Part shown: one piece after another, positions 19,993 through 30,373 of the stretch
Layout of the letters: each line of letters starts with the position of its first letter
How positions within the stretch are numbered: the first letter of the stretch is position 1
Position numbers and translations under genes: made by a program
Notes under the pieces: generated by a model
Seen by the model: the letters and a program-made list of their open reading frames with translations, nothing else
What the model was told of the DNA's origin: nothing
Database searches by the model: none
Assembly: GCF_000429485.1 (NCBI RefSeq)
Contig: NZ_KE386907.1
Location: 443,096 to 507,095, forward strand
Direction: 5' to 3'
DNA: 64,000 nucleotides
From: Aliagarivorans marinus DSM 23064
Lineage (GTDB): Bacteria > Pseudomonadota > Gammaproteobacteria > Enterobacterales > Celerinatantimonadaceae

Positions 19993-20009
19993 AGCAAGAG
20001 GTAAGCCAG
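19993..20009 (-). promoter_or_regulatory. Sigma-54 promoter of fliE
   Basis: On the minus strand CTGGCTTACCTCTTGCT keeps TGGC at -24 and TTGC at -12 with ten bases between GG and GC. Predicted transcription start is near 19983, about 44 bp before the fliE ATG. This agrees with RpoN and FlrC/FleR control of fliE operons in polar flagellates. Confidence 0.8.
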
Positions 20010-20037
20010 ATTGCGAGGAACTACTGATATTTTGTGT

Positions 20038-22290
20038 CTATTGGACACTTGTTAGGCGTTTTGCGTTACTTTCCAGTGCCGCATCGTTGAGGTAGCGCGA
20101 GGCGAAGTCACGCTCGGAGATCGGTTTGGAGAACAAAAAGCCCTGCGCCCACTCACAGCCGATAACGGCGGCCAAGTTTGCTTGAGCCTGAGTCTCCACC
20201 CCTTCGATAAGCACTTTGTAATTCATGCTTTTAGCAATCATCACCATCGCCTTCACGATGTGCTGGTCGCTGATGTTCTCATCGATTTCCGAGATAAACG
20301 CGCGGTCGATCTTCAGCAAGGTCACCGGTAGGTGCTTAAGATACGCCATGGAGGAATAACCGGTGCCGAAGTCGTCGATAGCAATACCGAAACCCGCATT
20401 TCGCATCCGTTGGATACTGCTTTTCGCTTCGCTAGGCTGTTCCATCATCGCCGACTCGGTGATCTCGATACACACCCGCTGCGGGTTAATCTGCCATTTC
20501 TTGGCATAGCTGATGGCAATGCGCTCCGCATGCCCCAGCGATACGGTTGATGCAGAGAAATTCACCGACAGCTTAAAATCAGCCGGCAGGCGCTGGCTTA
20601 GCCGCGCCAATAGCTGCATGGAGCGTTCGAACACCCAACGGTCCAGTTGCAACACCAAGCCAGTCTCTTCGGCCACCGGCACAAACTCCGCCGGAGAGAT
20701 TGACCCGCTGGCAGTGAACCAACGCACTAGCACCTCGGCACCTATCAAGCGCCTGGAGTCTAAACAAAACTGAGGCTGCAGGTAGAGGGTAAGCTCGTCA
20801 TTCTCGATGGCTTTACGCAGGCGCGACTCCAGGGTCAGACGCATCATACCGGTCTGACTCAAGCTGGAATGGTAGGCACACACGCTGCTTTCATGCTTCA
20901 CCGCATGGCTAAGCGCGATATAGGCGTGGCCCAGTAACACGTCGGCACTGAGTGCTTCGGTTTGCGGGTTGTAACTGGCATAGCCGACGTGGCAGCGGGT
21001 TAGTAGCTGTAACTGCTCTAAGCGCAGCCATCCACGACAGGTTTGGATAATCAGTTTGGAAAGCGATTGTAGCTTGTCTTCTTCAAGTACCGCCGGGAGC
21101 AACACCACGAAATAATGGTGGTGCCAGAAGGCCAGCGTGGCATCGGGATAGCGTTGTTTAATCCGCATATTTACCCGCTTGGCATAGGCTTCTTTGGCGG
21201 CTTCACCCAGGCGTTGGCCAAAGTTCTCGTAGATCTCTTCCTGTCTGGGGAAATCGAACATCAACACCGAGATTGGTTTGGCGGCGACCAAATGGTCTTC
21301 CAGCATCTGGGTCAGCATATGCCGGTTGGGCAAGCCCGTAGAGTCGTCGTGGGTTTTCCAGTGCTCCAGCTGCGCTTCCAGGCTTTGGCTATGGGCGCGT
21401 TGGCGGCGCAGGCTGCGGCGATTAAACAGCCAAATCACTAACAGGACCATTACGCTGCCAATGACCATAATGATTCTGGTCACCGGCAGGTTCATACCGG
21501 CTTCTTGAGTCGGGTTTTGCGAGAGCCAGTAATCGTAGCGTTGCTCAAAATGCTTGTCGGATAAGGTAGCGATGCCGCGGTTAAGTAAGTTGAGTAAGAT
21601 CTCATGCTCATCGGCCACAGCAAAGCGGTGGTACTCCGGCTCGGCAAGCTCCAGGCTCTGCTGAAAACGCCACTGTAGGTTGCTGCGCAGGCGCTGGTTG
21701 ACTTCATCGCTGCCGCCTAGCACGGCTTGCGCCTCACCCGCTACAACCGCGCCTAGCGCTTGCTGCACATTGCTGAAGCTACGAACTTTAATATCAGGGA
21801 ACTGCACAAACAGGCGCTCTTGCGCGGCGCTTCCCTCTACCACTGCCACGACGTGCCCAGACAGGCTTTCAAGCTGGGTAATTCGCGGCGCATCGAGTAA
21901 GTTAAACAGCGCTATCGGCTGACCAACGGTGGGGCGAGCATAGTGCACAAAGGGAGACAGGCGGCGATGCTGCGGACCACTGGCGAGCATGTCAACGCGC
22001 CCCTGTTGCAAGGCTAGAATGGCGTCGGCCAAACTGTCGTAAGGGCGATAGCGAAGGGTTATCTGACTGAGGTTGGCAACGTGGGAAAGCAGTTCGGGCG
22101 CATAGCCCTGAGGATTGAGCTGACCATCGATATATTCCAGTGGACCGCGCTGTGAAACGATTGCAACGTCCACTACCGGGTTGCTGTTAAGCCAACGGTA
22201 TTCCTGTTTGTTTACGACAAAAGTTGATGCCGAGGCAATGTGTATCAGCGAAGCTGCAACCAACGCAACCCACCTAACGACGCTTAACAC
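20038..22290 (-). CDS. Membrane c-di-GMP phosphodiesterase with periplasmic sensor, degenerate GGDEF and EAL domains
   Basis: Likely degrades the second messenger c-di-GMP in response to a periplasmic ligand. From the N-terminus it has a signal sequence or membrane anchor, a solute-binding type sensor domain (about residues 36-260), one membrane segment (about 268-290), a GGDEF-like domain (about 308-450) whose active-site motif is lost (HHHYF in its place), and an EAL domain (about 490-740). The EAL domain keeps the metal and catalytic residues: EVLVRW for EAL, EITES, DDFGTGYSS, LKIDRAF and IEGVETQ. It sits 98 bp upstream of fliE, in the place of the usual flagellar regulators. The ligand cannot be told from sequence. 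Confidence 0.86.
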   Translation of the reverse strand: MLSVVRWVALVAASLIHIASASTFVVNKQEYRWLNSNPVVDVAIVSQRGPLEYIDGQLNPQGYAPELLSHVANLSQITLRYRPYDSLADAILALQQGRVDMLASGPQHRRLSPFVHYARPTVGQPIALFNLLDAPRITQLESLSGHVVAVVEGSAAQERLFVQFPDIKVRSFSNVQQALGAVVAGEAQAVLGGSDEVNQRLRSNLQWRFQQSLELAEPEYHRFAVADEHEILLNLLNRGIATLSDKHFEQRYDYWLSQNPTQEAGMNLPVTRIIMVIGSVMVLLVIWLFNRRSLRRQRAHSQSLEAQLEHWKTHDDSTGLPNRHMLTQMLEDHLVAAKPISVLMFDFPRQEEIYENFGQRLGEAAKEAYAKRVNMRIKQRYPDATLAFWHHHYFVVLLPAVLEEDKLQSLSKLIIQTCRGWLRLEQLQLLTRCHVGYASYNPQTEALSADVLLGHAYIALSHAVKHESSVCAYHSSLSQTGMMRLTLESRLRKAIENDELTLYLQPQFCLDSRRLIGAEVLVRWFTASGSISPAEFVPVAEETGLVLQLDRWVFERSMQLLARLSQRLPADFKLSVNFSASTVSLGHAERIAISYAKKWQINPQRVCIEITESAMMEQPSEAKSSIQRMRNAGFGIAIDDFGTGYSSMAYLKHLPVTLLKIDRAFISEIDENISDQHIVKAMVMIAKSMNYKVLIEGVETQAQANLAAVIGCEWAQGFLFSKPISERDFASRYLNDAALESNAKRLTSVQ

Positions 22291-22427
22291 AAGCTACTTC
22301 TTTCCCCAATAAATTACCGACTAAAAATTCATCAATAGTGATTTTTGTTGTAACTACCGACCTGAATTAGCTCACTTTAACCGATAAAAAACCAGAAATC
22401 AGCGCTTAGTGCGATTAACTGCGCAAT

Positions 22428-23684
22428 TTAAGATCTAGCGCGGATATTTTTCATCTTGCCCTGCTGAAAAAGGGCCTGATATTCCTCACTCCAGATTAGC
22501 GCCTGGCGATTAAACTCTTCCACTTGTTCGTAACTTAACATCAATTGACGCGATGCCCGCTCAGTCAGATACCACTGCCCTTCCTCATAGCGACGGATGG
22601 TTTCGAGCATATTGCGCAACGGGCTCGCCTCGTCTTTCAGCAAGGCATCACAAATCTCTTGATCCAGCGGTAAGCTGCTTAACAGATGCTCTAATGGTTT
22701 GTCTAAGATCGCGTCCAGCAGTGAGAACAGGCCACAGATAAAGGCTTGCTCCTTGAGGGCCGGGAATTGCTTCTCCGCGACCAGCTCACAGAAACGGGCC
22801 CGATGCACCGACAGACGCACCAGCTCCATGGGTTTGGTAGAGACGGTCATAGCACTGGCCAACAGATAAACTAACTTGCGCAGCTTGGCGTTGCCAATGT
22901 AAACCACTGCCTGCTTGATTGAGCGGATCTCATTGGTCGCAGGCAGCGAACCTGAGTTCACGAAACGCAGCAGCTTAAACGCCATCCCGGTATCGCGTTC
23001 AAAATACGACACGATGCGATTGATGTTGATGTCCTCTTTGGTGGCTTCCACCAACAGGTTGGACACCACCACATCGATCACTTCAACATCGCGATCGGAG
23101 TGGATCTCAGGCTTGCAAAAGAAATAGCCTTGGAAGAAATCAAAGCCCATGGCCATGGCTTGCTCTAGCTGCTCACGGGTTTCGACCCGCTCGGCCAACA
23201 TCTTGATATTGCCGCGCGCCTTCACCTTGTCAAACCAACTGCCCATTTGGTCCATCGGGGTCTTCTGAATATCCACTTTGATCAGTGAGATAAACTTGAA
23301 AAAGCGTTGCCACTCGGGGGCGAAGCTAAAGTCATCAAGCGCGAGCTTATAGCCGCGGTGGAACAGTGACTGGCAGGTCTCGTAAACTTCATCGGTGGGT
23401 TGAGTGTCTTCGAGGATTTCGATCACCACCTGATCCGGTGGCAACAGCTGCGGCAGGCCTGAAAGCAGTGATTTTTCGGTAAAGTTAATCAGCGCACGCT
23501 TACCTTGAGTAACGGCGTTGATACCTTCATTTAATTGAGTCTGAAGGACCATGCGGGAGGTTGCGTGGTGAGGGTCGACACCTTTAGGAAAGACATTCTC
23601 CGGGCCATTGCGGAACAACAGCTCATACGCAACCACGCTCTGTTTGCGGTTAAACACCGCCTGGCGTGCTGTATATACTTTCAT
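22428..23684 (-). CDS. EAL-HDOD signalling protein (YuxH/CdgJ type)
   Basis: Cytoplasmic protein with an atypical N-terminal EAL domain (about residues 1-200) and a C-terminal HDOD domain (about 200-400). The family includes Vibrio CdgJ, a phosphodiesterase that affects motility. Residues matching the EAL active site appear to be kept: ELL for EAL, Asn in LINFTEKS, Glu in IEILED, DD in LDDFSF, Lys in IKVD, Glu in LAERVET, and Gln in QGYFFCKP. I prefer the start MKVYTARQAVFNRKQ, because the six residues before it look like read-through of a longer frame. Activity is inferred from the residues only. Confidence 0.85.
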   Translation of the reverse strand: MKVYTARQAVFNRKQSVVAYELLFRNGPENVFPKGVDPHHATSRMVLQTQLNEGINAVTQGKRALINFTEKSLLSGLPQLLPPDQVVIEILEDTQPTDEVYETCQSLFHRGYKLALDDFSFAPEWQRFFKFISLIKVDIQKTPMDQMGSWFDKVKARGNIKMLAERVETREQLEQAMAMGFDFFQGYFFCKPEIHSDRDVEVIDVVVSNLLVEATKEDININRIVSYFERDTGMAFKLLRFVNSGSLPATNEIRSIKQAVVYIGNAKLRKLVYLLASAMTVSTKPMELVRLSVHRARFCELVAEKQFPALKEQAFICGLFSLLDAILDKPLEHLLSSLPLDQEICDALLKDEASPLRNMLETIRRYEEGQWYLTERASRQLMLSYEQVEEFNRQALIWSEEYQALFQQGKMKNIRARS

Positions 23685-23732
23685 TAACCAACTTACCGTC
23701 ACCTGCCAGTTTCAGGGGGAACCTGGCGCTAT

Positions 23733-23758
23733 AAAGGGGGCATCTTTGTGCCCCTTTT
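23733..23758 (-). terminator. Hairpin after aroA
   Basis: A GC-rich hairpin (arms about 23733-23741 and 23750-23758, with one bulged base) lies between the aroA stop and the EAL-HDOD gene. It most likely ends the serC-hisC-aroA transcript. On the minus strand the following T-run is short, so it may terminate weakly. Confidence 0.5.
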
Positions 23759-23795
23759 GTATCATATTAACAATTAAGCCCCTAAATAGGGAAGT

Positions 23796-25073
23796 TTAAT
23801 GCCTAAGTTTTTGTAAGCGCGAGAAATAATCGGGGAAGGTTTTAGAAGTACAAGCTGGGTCATTGATCGTGACAGGCGTGTCGCTTAGCGCAACCAGCGA
23901 GAAGCACATGGCAATTCGGTGATCGTTGTAAGTATCAATTTCAGCGTGCTTCAGAGATTTGGACGGTGTAACCTCGATAAAGTCCTCACCTTCTACCACC
24001 GATACACCAAGTTTGCGCAGTTCAGTGGCCATCGCTGCCAAGCGATCGGTCTCTTTGACTCGCCAGTTGTAGATATTGCGGATAGCGGTGGTGCCTTCGG
24101 CAAACAGCGCGGTGGTGGCAATGGTCATCGCTGCATCGGGGATATGGTTCATATCCATGTCTACGGCTTTGAGCTCGCCTTGGCGGGCAATAATATAGTC
24201 ATCGCCCCACTCAATATCGGCGCCCATCTTCTCTAGTACATCGGCAAACTGCACATCACCTTGCATGGATTTACGGCCAACGCCGGTCACCTTCACCTCG
24301 CCTTTGATGGCGGCAGCTGCTAGGAAATAAGAGGCCGATGAGGCGTCGCCTTCCACCAAGAACTGCTCAACCGCTTGGTAGGTTTGCCCACCTTTGATCA
24401 CGAAGCGCTGGTAGTCGTGGTTTTCAACGTCCACGCCGAAGCTTGCCATGATCTTCAGGGTGATTTCGATATAGGGCTTAGACACCAGCTCGCCGCTGAT
24501 CTCCACCTCAAGATCGCCCTCTGCATAGGGCGCAGCCATCAAAAACGCGGTCAAGAACTGGCTGGATACCGATCCATCGATGGTGACTTTGCCGCCTTTA
24601 AGCCCAGTACCGGTGATCTTAACCGGTGGGTAGTCTTCGTTTTTTAGGTACTCGACCTGCGCACCTGCTTGGCGCAGGGAGTCTACCAGCGCGCCGATGG
24701 GACGCTCTTCCATGCGCGGCTCGCCGGTTAAGGTGAACTCGCCCTGCCCTAAACAAAGCGCAGCGCACAGTGGACGCATGGCAGTACCGGCGTTGCCAAG
24801 AAACAACTCCTGGGCTTCAACGCTGGAAAACGGTCGGCCCAAACCTTCCACTTTACAGGTGCGCTTATCATCGCTCAGCTGATAGCTGACACCCAAAGAT
24901 TTCAAGGCGTTGAGCATATGGCGAATGTCATCGCTATCGAGCAAATTAGACAGCGTGGTGGTACCTTTGGCCAGCGCGGCCAATAGCAGAGCGCGGTTTG
25001 ACACACTCTTCGATCCCGGAAGGTTCACTTCCCCATTTACTGCCGCAATCGGCTGTAAAGTTAATTGTTCCAT
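23796..25073 (-). CDS. aroA: 3-phosphoshikimate 1-carboxyvinyltransferase (EPSP synthase)
   Basis: Sixth step of the shikimate pathway, joining PEP to shikimate-3-phosphate. The 425 residues show the class I sequence [20 protein letters not shown] near the N-terminus, the [13 protein letters not shown] stretch, and the C-terminal [15 protein letters not shown] segment. The glyphosate-sensitive class I pattern (NAGTAMRPL) is intact. It follows hisC by 8 bp and serC is upstream, a common gammaproteobacterial serC-aroA context with a hisC paralogue inserted. Confidence 0.97.
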   Translation of the reverse strand: MEQLTLQPIAAVNGEVNLPGSKSVSNRALLLAALAKGTTTLSNLLDSDDIRHMLNALKSLGVSYQLSDDKRTCKVEGLGRPFSSVEAQELFLGNAGTAMRPLCAALCLGQGEFTLTGEPRMEERPIGALVDSLRQAGAQVEYLKNEDYPPVKITGTGLKGGKVTIDGSVSSQFLTAFLMAAPYAEGDLEVEISGELVSKPYIEITLKIMASFGVDVENHDYQRFVIKGGQTYQAVEQFLVEGDASSASYFLAAAAIKGEVKVTGVGRKSMQGDVQFADVLEKMGADIEWGDDYIIARQGELKAVDMDMNHIPDAAMTIATTALFAEGTTAIRNIYNWRVKETDRLAAMATELRKLGVSVVEGEDFIEVTPSKSLKHAEIDTYNDHRIAMCFSLVALSDTPVTINDPACTSKTFPDYFSRLQKLRH

Positions 25074-25081
25074 GTAGGCAT

Positions 25082-26191
25082 TTATCCTTGTTCGATCAGC
25101 AAGTCTAAGGCTTGCATAAAGCGTAGATTTTCATGTTGGGTGCCAATACTGACACGCAAGTACCCCGGCATGTTATAGGCGCCAACCGGGCGCACAATCA
25201 CCCCTTGCTCAAGCAAGAATTGATAGCAAGCTTGGGCATCGCCCTGCGGGGCGAGGAAGCTAATAAAGTTACCCTTGGATGGGATGTAGGTGATTTCGTG
25301 TTGCTCGAAATACTGCTCCAACGTCTCCATCTCTACCTGATTGAGCTTAACGCTCTCGGCAACGAAGGCTTGATCGGCCAGCGCGGCTTGTGCCGCTGCC
25401 AAGCTCAGGCTGTTAACGTTGAACGGCTGGCGCAGACGGTTCATCAGATCGGCAATCTGTTCGCTAGAGATTGCATAGCCCACGCGCAGCCCCGCCAAGC
25501 CGTAGGCCTTGGAGAAGGTGCGGGTAATCACCAAGTTCGGATACTCTGCCAACCACTTCACCGAGTCGATGCGCTCGGCATCAGACAGGTATTCGTTGTA
25601 GGCCTCATCGAGCACCACCAGAACGTTGTCCGGTACTTTCGCTAAAAATGCAGCGATGCTGTCAGCACTTAAAAAGGTACCGGTAGGGTTATTCGGGTTG
25701 GCGATAAACACCATGCGAGTGTTGTCGGTAATCGCTGCTGCCATCGCATCCAAGTCATGACCCCAGTCTTTAGCAGGCACCGCTACCGCTTTAGCGGCAA
25801 TTGCTTGGGTGACCAAGGGGTAGACCACGAAAGCGTGATCGGAGAACACCACCTCGTGCTCCGGGCTCACGAACACCCGGGCGATCAGCTCAAGCACATC
25901 GTTGGAGCCATTACCGAGGGTAACTTGACTCGGTTGAACACCCAAGAAGTCTGCCAAGGCTTGTTTTAGGTAAAAGCCATTGGAGTCTGGGTAGCGAGCA
26001 ATCTCACTGGTAGCATCAATAATCGCTTGTCTCGCCGCCTTGCTCATGCCCAAGGGGTTTTCATTGGAGGCCAGCTTAACGATATCGGTAATCCCTAGCT
26101 CGCGCTCCAACTCCTCGGTGGGCTTACCGGCTTGATAAGGATGCAGCCCTTGAATCCCGATATTTGCCAATGCTTTGAAATCGATAGTCAC
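25082..26191 (-). CDS. hisC: Histidinol-phosphate/aromatic aminotransferase (HisC-like)
   Basis: Fold type I PLP aminotransferase of 369 residues. The PLP lysine lies in [37 protein letters not shown] and [14 protein letters not shown] are the other family marks. It is not in a histidine operon but between serC and aroA. That position suggests use in aromatic amino acid synthesis, as for the HisC paralogue between pheA and aroA in pseudomonads. Whether it also serves histidine synthesis depends on whether another hisC exists outside the window. Confidence 0.9.
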   Translation of the reverse strand: MTIDFKALANIGIQGLHPYQAGKPTEELERELGITDIVKLASNENPLGMSKAARQAIIDATSEIARYPDSNGFYLKQALADFLGVQPSQVTLGNGSNDVLELIARVFVSPEHEVVFSDHAFVVYPLVTQAIAAKAVAVPAKDWGHDLDAMAAAITDNTRMVFIANPNNPTGTFLSADSIAAFLAKVPDNVLVVLDEAYNEYLSDAERIDSVKWLAEYPNLVITRTFSKAYGLAGLRVGYAISSEQIADLMNRLRQPFNVNSLSLAAAQAALADQAFVAESVKLNQVEMETLEQYFEQHEITYIPSKGNFISFLAPQGDAQACYQFLLEQGVIVRPVGAYNMPGYLRVSIGTQHENLRFMQALDLLIEQG

Positions 26192-26200
26192 GGTTATCTC

Positions 26201-27289
26201 CTAGCCATTGCGCTTCTCAAAGTCGGCCATAAAGTCGACCAACGCTTGCACGCCCTCAAGTGGCATGGCGTTGTAGATTGAGGCCCGCATACCGCCGACA
26301 ATGCGGTGGCCTTTCAGCGTGAGCAGGCCAGCGGCGGCAGACTCTTTCAAGAAGTCACCGTTCAAGGCCTCATCGGCCAACTGGAACGGTACGTTCATCT
26401 TTGAGCGGTAGGCTGGTGCTACGCCATTGCGGTAAAAGCTGCTGCTGTCGATAGCGCCGTAGAGTAACTCGGCTTTGGCTTGATTCAGTTTCGCTACAGC
26501 ATCCAGCCCGCCCAGTTGCTTAAGCCACTTGAATACCAAGCCCGCCAGATACCAAGCATAGGTTGGCGGAGTGTTATACATCGAGCCTGATTTGGCCAAG
26601 GTGGCGTAGTCCATAATCGACGGGGTGTGGATGTTAGCCTTACCCAGCAAGTCTTCACGGACAATCACAATCGCCAAGCCAGATGGACCGATGTTCTTTT
26701 GCGCGCCGGCATACACCACACCAAAGCGGCTAATATCGAGCGGCTGAGACAAAATGGTGGATGAGAAGTCGCCCACCAGTGGCAGGTCGCCAACAGCTGG
26801 GATCTCATCGATTGCAATACCTTCGATGGTCTCATTGGGGCAGTAGTGCAGGTAGGCAGAATCTTCATCAAACTGCCAGTCACTGCTCGGCAACACCGCA
26901 ATACGGCCTTGCTCATCGCTGGTGAGGGCATCAAACTCGCTGATCTCGGCATATTTCTGCCCTTCGTCAACGGCGCTCTTCGACCACTGGCCGGTGGTGA
27001 TAAAGCTGATGGATTGCTTGTCGCCCAGCAGGTTAAGTGGCGCCGCCGCAAACTGACCGCGGCCACCGCCTTGGCAGAACAGTACTTTGTAGTTGCTCGG
27101 CACATTGAGCAGATCGCGCAGGTCTTGCTCGGCTTGCTCGGCCATTGCGATGTAATCGGCGCTGCGATGGCTGATCTCCATCACCGACACGCCCATCTCT
27201 TGCCAGTTAGTAAATTCTTGTTGTGCTTGTTGCATCACCGCGGCAGGCAGCATCGCTGGACCGGCGCAGAAATTGAAAACCTTGCTCAT
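26201..27289 (-). CDS. serC: Phosphoserine aminotransferase
   Basis: PLP enzyme that makes phosphoserine from 3-phosphohydroxypyruvate, and also acts in pyridoxine synthesis. The 362 residues begin [18 protein letters not shown]. The PLP lysine is in [20 protein letters not shown], and HRSADY and [13 protein letters not shown] are conserved segments. It is first in serC-hisC-aroA. The 165-bp leader region before it holds two inverted repeats, described separately. Confidence 0.97.
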   Translation of the reverse strand: MSKVFNFCAGPAMLPAAVMQQAQQEFTNWQEMGVSVMEISHRSADYIAMAEQAEQDLRDLLNVPSNYKVLFCQGGGRGQFAAAPLNLLGDKQSISFITTGQWSKSAVDEGQKYAEISEFDALTSDEQGRIAVLPSSDWQFDEDSAYLHYCPNETIEGIAIDEIPAVGDLPLVGDFSSTILSQPLDISRFGVVYAGAQKNIGPSGLAIVIVREDLLGKANIHTPSIMDYATLAKSGSMYNTPPTYAWYLAGLVFKWLKQLGGLDAVAKLNQAKAELLYGAIDSSSFYRNGVAPAYRSKMNVPFQLADEALNGDFLKESAAAGLLTLKGHRIVGGMRASIYNAMPLEGVQALVDFMADFEKRNG

Positions 27290-27322
27290 TATGTTGTGAC
27301 CCCCTGTCTACTTCTTATCAAT

Positions 27323-27373
27323 ACGAATAGGCCATTCGTTGCAATCTTACGGTCAGGCGACAGTATGCCTGAC
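27323..27373 (-). repeat. Two inverted repeats in the serC upstream region
   Basis: ACGAAT at 27323-27328 pairs with ATTCGT at 27334-27339, and GTCAGGC at 27352-27358 pairs with GCCTGAC at 27367-27373. Just beyond them two copies of GTATTTGTA (27389-27397 and 27407-27415) lie 18 bp apart. They could be operators or leader hairpins of serC. No known motif is matched. Confidence 0.4.
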
Positions 27374-27424
27374 TTGTAGTTAAAAACTGTATTTGTACCA
27401 AAAGCGGTATTTGTATTAGAAATA

Positions 27425-27450
27425 AAACGAGCGGCCAAGGCCGCCCGTTT
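27425..27450 (-). terminator. Terminator of gyrA
   Basis: Stem GCGGCC (27431-27436) with GGCCGC (27439-27444), loop AA, extended by CG/CG and A/T pairs after one mismatch. On the minus strand it is followed by TTTTATTT. It lies 5 bp past the gyrA stop, so it is a good intrinsic terminator. Confidence 0.82.
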
Positions 27451-27454
27451 ATGG

Positions 27455-30163
27455 TTATGCTTCTGGTTCGCTCGGCGGCGCATCGCCACCTTCAGCGGTA
27501 TCGCCGTCAGCCTCAGGTGCCACTGGCGCTTCGCCTTCGCCCTCACCGTCAACTAATGCGTCGTCGAGTTCTTCCTCTTCGACTTCATCGATACGCTGCA
27601 GACCCACTACGTGCTCATCGTCGCTGGTGCGAATCAAGGTCACGCCTTGGGTGTTACGGCCAACCCGAGAGACTTCGCCTACACGAGTACGTACTAAGGT
27701 GCCCGCATCGGTGATCATCATAATCTCGTCACCTTCGGCCACTTGTACCGCGCCAACGACCGAGCCATTACGCTCGCTCACCTTAATTGAAACCACACCC
27801 TGAGTAGCACGGCTCTTAGCTGGGTACTCAGTGATCTCGGTACGCTTACCGTAGCCGTTTTCGGTCACCGTCAGGATATCGCCATCGCCATTTGGCACGA
27901 TGAGCGAGACCACTTTCTGGCCATCGGCCAGTTTGATACCGCGAACACCGGCTGCAGTACGGCCCATTGGACGCAGGGCAAACAGCTCTTCGCCAGTCTC
28001 AGGGTCGCGTTTCACCTCACCGGTTTCGCTGTCGCGCAGCTTCTCGTTGAAGCGCACCACTTTACCGGCGTCTGAGAACAGCATGATGTCGCTCTCGCCA
28101 TCGGTTAGCGCCACACCGATTAACTGATCGTCTTCGTTCAAGTTAATCGCGCGGATACCGCTAGATAGCGGACGGCTGTATGCACTGAGCGGAGTCTTCT
28201 TCACGGTACCGTTGGCGGTGGCGAACAGGATGAACTTGTCATCAGCGTATTCGCGTACCGGCAGAATCGCGGTGATACGCTCATCGGCTTCCAGCGGCAA
28301 CAGGTTCACAATTGGCTTACCACGGGCCTGACGGCTCGCTAGTGGCAACTGGTAGACTTTCTGCCAGTACACCTTACCGGCGCTAGAGAAGCACAGAATG
28401 GTGTCGTGGGTGTTGGCCACCAGCAGACGCTCAATAAAGTCTTCATCCTTCATCTTGGTGGCTGATTTACCCTTACCGCCACGGCGCTGGGCTTCGTAAT
28501 CAGCCAAAGCTTGGTACTTGACGTAGCCTTCGTGTGACAGGGTCACTACCACGTCTTCTTCGTTGATCAGGTCTTCCAGCGAGATATCGGCGCTGTTGGC
28601 AGAGATCTCGGTGCGGCGATCGTCACCAAACTGATCTTTCACTTCTACCAGCTCATCGCGGATCACTTCCATCAAGCGCTCTGAGCTGTTCAGGATGTGC
28701 AGCAACTCAGCGATTAGCTCAAGCAAGCCCTTGTACTCGTCAAGGATCTTCTCGTGCTCAAGACCGGTTAGCTTGTGCAGACGCAGGTCCAAGATAGCCT
28801 GCGCTTGGGTTTCGGTCAGATAGTACAGGCCATCACGGATACCGTATTGCGGCTCCAGCCAATCTGGGCGAGCCGCATCGTCGCCGGCGCTCTCCAGCAT
28901 GGCCTTAACACCACCGAGCTCCCAGCCACGAGCCACCAACGCAGCTTTCGCTTCGCTTGGGGTTGGCGAGGTTTTAATAAGCTCGATGATCTCGTCGATA
29001 TTTGCCAGTGCAATCGACAAACCTTCCAAGATGTGGGCACGGTCACGGGCTTTACGCAACTCGTACACGGTGCGGCGGGTCACCACTTCGCGGCGGTGAC
29101 GGACAAAGCACTCTAGCATCTCGCGCAGATTGAACACTTTAGGCTGGCCATTATCCAGCGCCACCATGTTCATACCGAACGATACTTGCATCTGGGTTTG
29201 TGAGTACAGGTTGTTCAGTACCACTTCGCCCACGGCATCGCGCTTGAGTTCGATAACGATGCGCATGCCGTCTTTGTCTGACTCATCGCGTAGCGCGCTG
29301 ATGCCTTCAATCTTCTTGTCTTTAACCAGCTCGGCAATCTTCTCGATCAAACGCGCCTTGTTCACCTGATACGGGATCTCGTGAACCAAGATGGTCTCTT
29401 TGCCTTCTTTACTGGTAACCACCTCAGCCTTGGCGCGGATAGATACCTTGCCACGGCCGGTGCGGTAAGCCTGAATCACGCCAGCACGGCCGTTGATGAT
29501 ACCTGCGGTCGGGAAGTCCGGCGCCGGGATGTAATCCATCAACTCATCAATGGTGATCTCAGGGTTTTCGATCATCGCCAAACAACCGTTAACCACTTCG
29601 TTAAGGTTGTGTGGCGGAATGTTGGTCGCCATACCTACGGCGATACCAGACGAACCGTTAACCAGCAGGTTAGGAATGCGGGTAGGCAATACCTCAGGAA
29701 TGCGCTCAGTGCCGTCGTAGTTGGGCACGAAGTCAACGGTTTCTTTGTCTAAGTCAGCCAGCAGCGAGTGTGCCAGCTTGGCCATACGAATTTCGGTATA
29801 ACGCATTGCCGCTGCAGAGTCGCCGTCGACCGAACCGAAGTTACCTTGGCCGTCGACCAGCATGTAGCGCAGGGAGAAAGGCTGGGCCATGCGCACAATG
29901 GTGTCGTATACCGCGCTGTCACCGTGGGGGTGATATTTACCGATTACGTCACCGACCACACGGGCAGATTTCTTGTAGGGCTTGTTCCAATCGTTGCCCA
30001 GTACGTTCATCGCGTACAGCACCCGACGATGCACCGGCTTCAAACCATCGCGGACATCTGGCAGGGCGCGTCCTACAATCACGCTCATCGCATAATCAAG
30101 ATACGAACTCTTTAGCTCGTCCTCGATATTGATGGGTGTGATCTCTTTTGCAAGATCGCTCAT
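27455..30163 (-). CDS. gyrA: DNA gyrase subunit A
   Basis: Breakage-reunion subunit of gyrase, which introduces negative supercoils with GyrB. The 902 residues are a little longer than E. coli GyrA (875) because of an acidic tail. The catalytic tyrosine is Tyr122 (AAAMRYTE). The quinolone-resistance region [11 protein letters not shown] has the sensitive residues Ser83 and Asp87. The C-terminal DNA-wrapping domain contains the GyrA box QRRGGKG near residue 560. It is transcribed away from ubiG and has its own terminator. Confidence 0.98.
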   Translation of the reverse strand: MSDLAKEITPINIEDELKSSYLDYAMSVIVGRALPDVRDGLKPVHRRVLYAMNVLGNDWNKPYKKSARVVGDVIGKYHPHGDSAVYDTIVRMAQPFSLRYMLVDGQGNFGSVDGDSAAAMRYTEIRMAKLAHSLLADLDKETVDFVPNYDGTERIPEVLPTRIPNLLVNGSSGIAVGMATNIPPHNLNEVVNGCLAMIENPEITIDELMDYIPAPDFPTAGIINGRAGVIQAYRTGRGKVSIRAKAEVVTSKEGKETILVHEIPYQVNKARLIEKIAELVKDKKIEGISALRDESDKDGMRIVIELKRDAVGEVVLNNLYSQTQMQVSFGMNMVALDNGQPKVFNLREMLECFVRHRREVVTRRTVYELRKARDRAHILEGLSIALANIDEIIELIKTSPTPSEAKAALVARGWELGGVKAMLESAGDDAARPDWLEPQYGIRDGLYYLTETQAQAILDLRLHKLTGLEHEKILDEYKGLLELIAELLHILNSSERLMEVIRDELVEVKDQFGDDRRTEISANSADISLEDLINEEDVVVTLSHEGYVKYQALADYEAQRRGGKGKSATKMKDEDFIERLLVANTHDTILCFSSAGKVYWQKVYQLPLASRQARGKPIVNLLPLEADERITAILPVREYADDKFILFATANGTVKKTPLSAYSRPLSSGIRAINLNEDDQLIGVALTDGESDIMLFSDAGKVVRFNEKLRDSETGEVKRDPETGEELFALRPMGRTAAGVRGIKLADGQKVVSLIVPNGDGDILTVTENGYGKRTEITEYPAKSRATQGVVSIKVSERNGSVVGAVQVAEGDEIMMITDAGTLVRTRVGEVSRVGRNTQGVTLIRTSDDEHVVGLQRIDEVEEEELDDALVDGEGEGEAPVAPEADGDTAEGGDAPPSEPEA

Positions 30164-30373
30164 AGAAGACTAAATCCTTCCTTTTTATTGCTTTCGTACT
30201 ATTACTCAGCGTAATCGCAAACTTTACCATAATAAGCGATGCGTAACAGGCACATATTTCGTGATTGAACTGAAAATATTGAAAAACTAAACACAGACCC
30301 GCAAACTGAGAGTTCGGTCCGCACTCTTCTTCGTATTCATGCACGCGGTACCTAAGGAACACGGTTGTAAAAG

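Noticed and set aside
27289-27552. An 87-codon minus-strand frame across the gyrA-serC gap
   Set aside because: Half of it is another frame of the gyrA tail, it crosses the gyrA terminator, and its product is basic low-complexity sequence.
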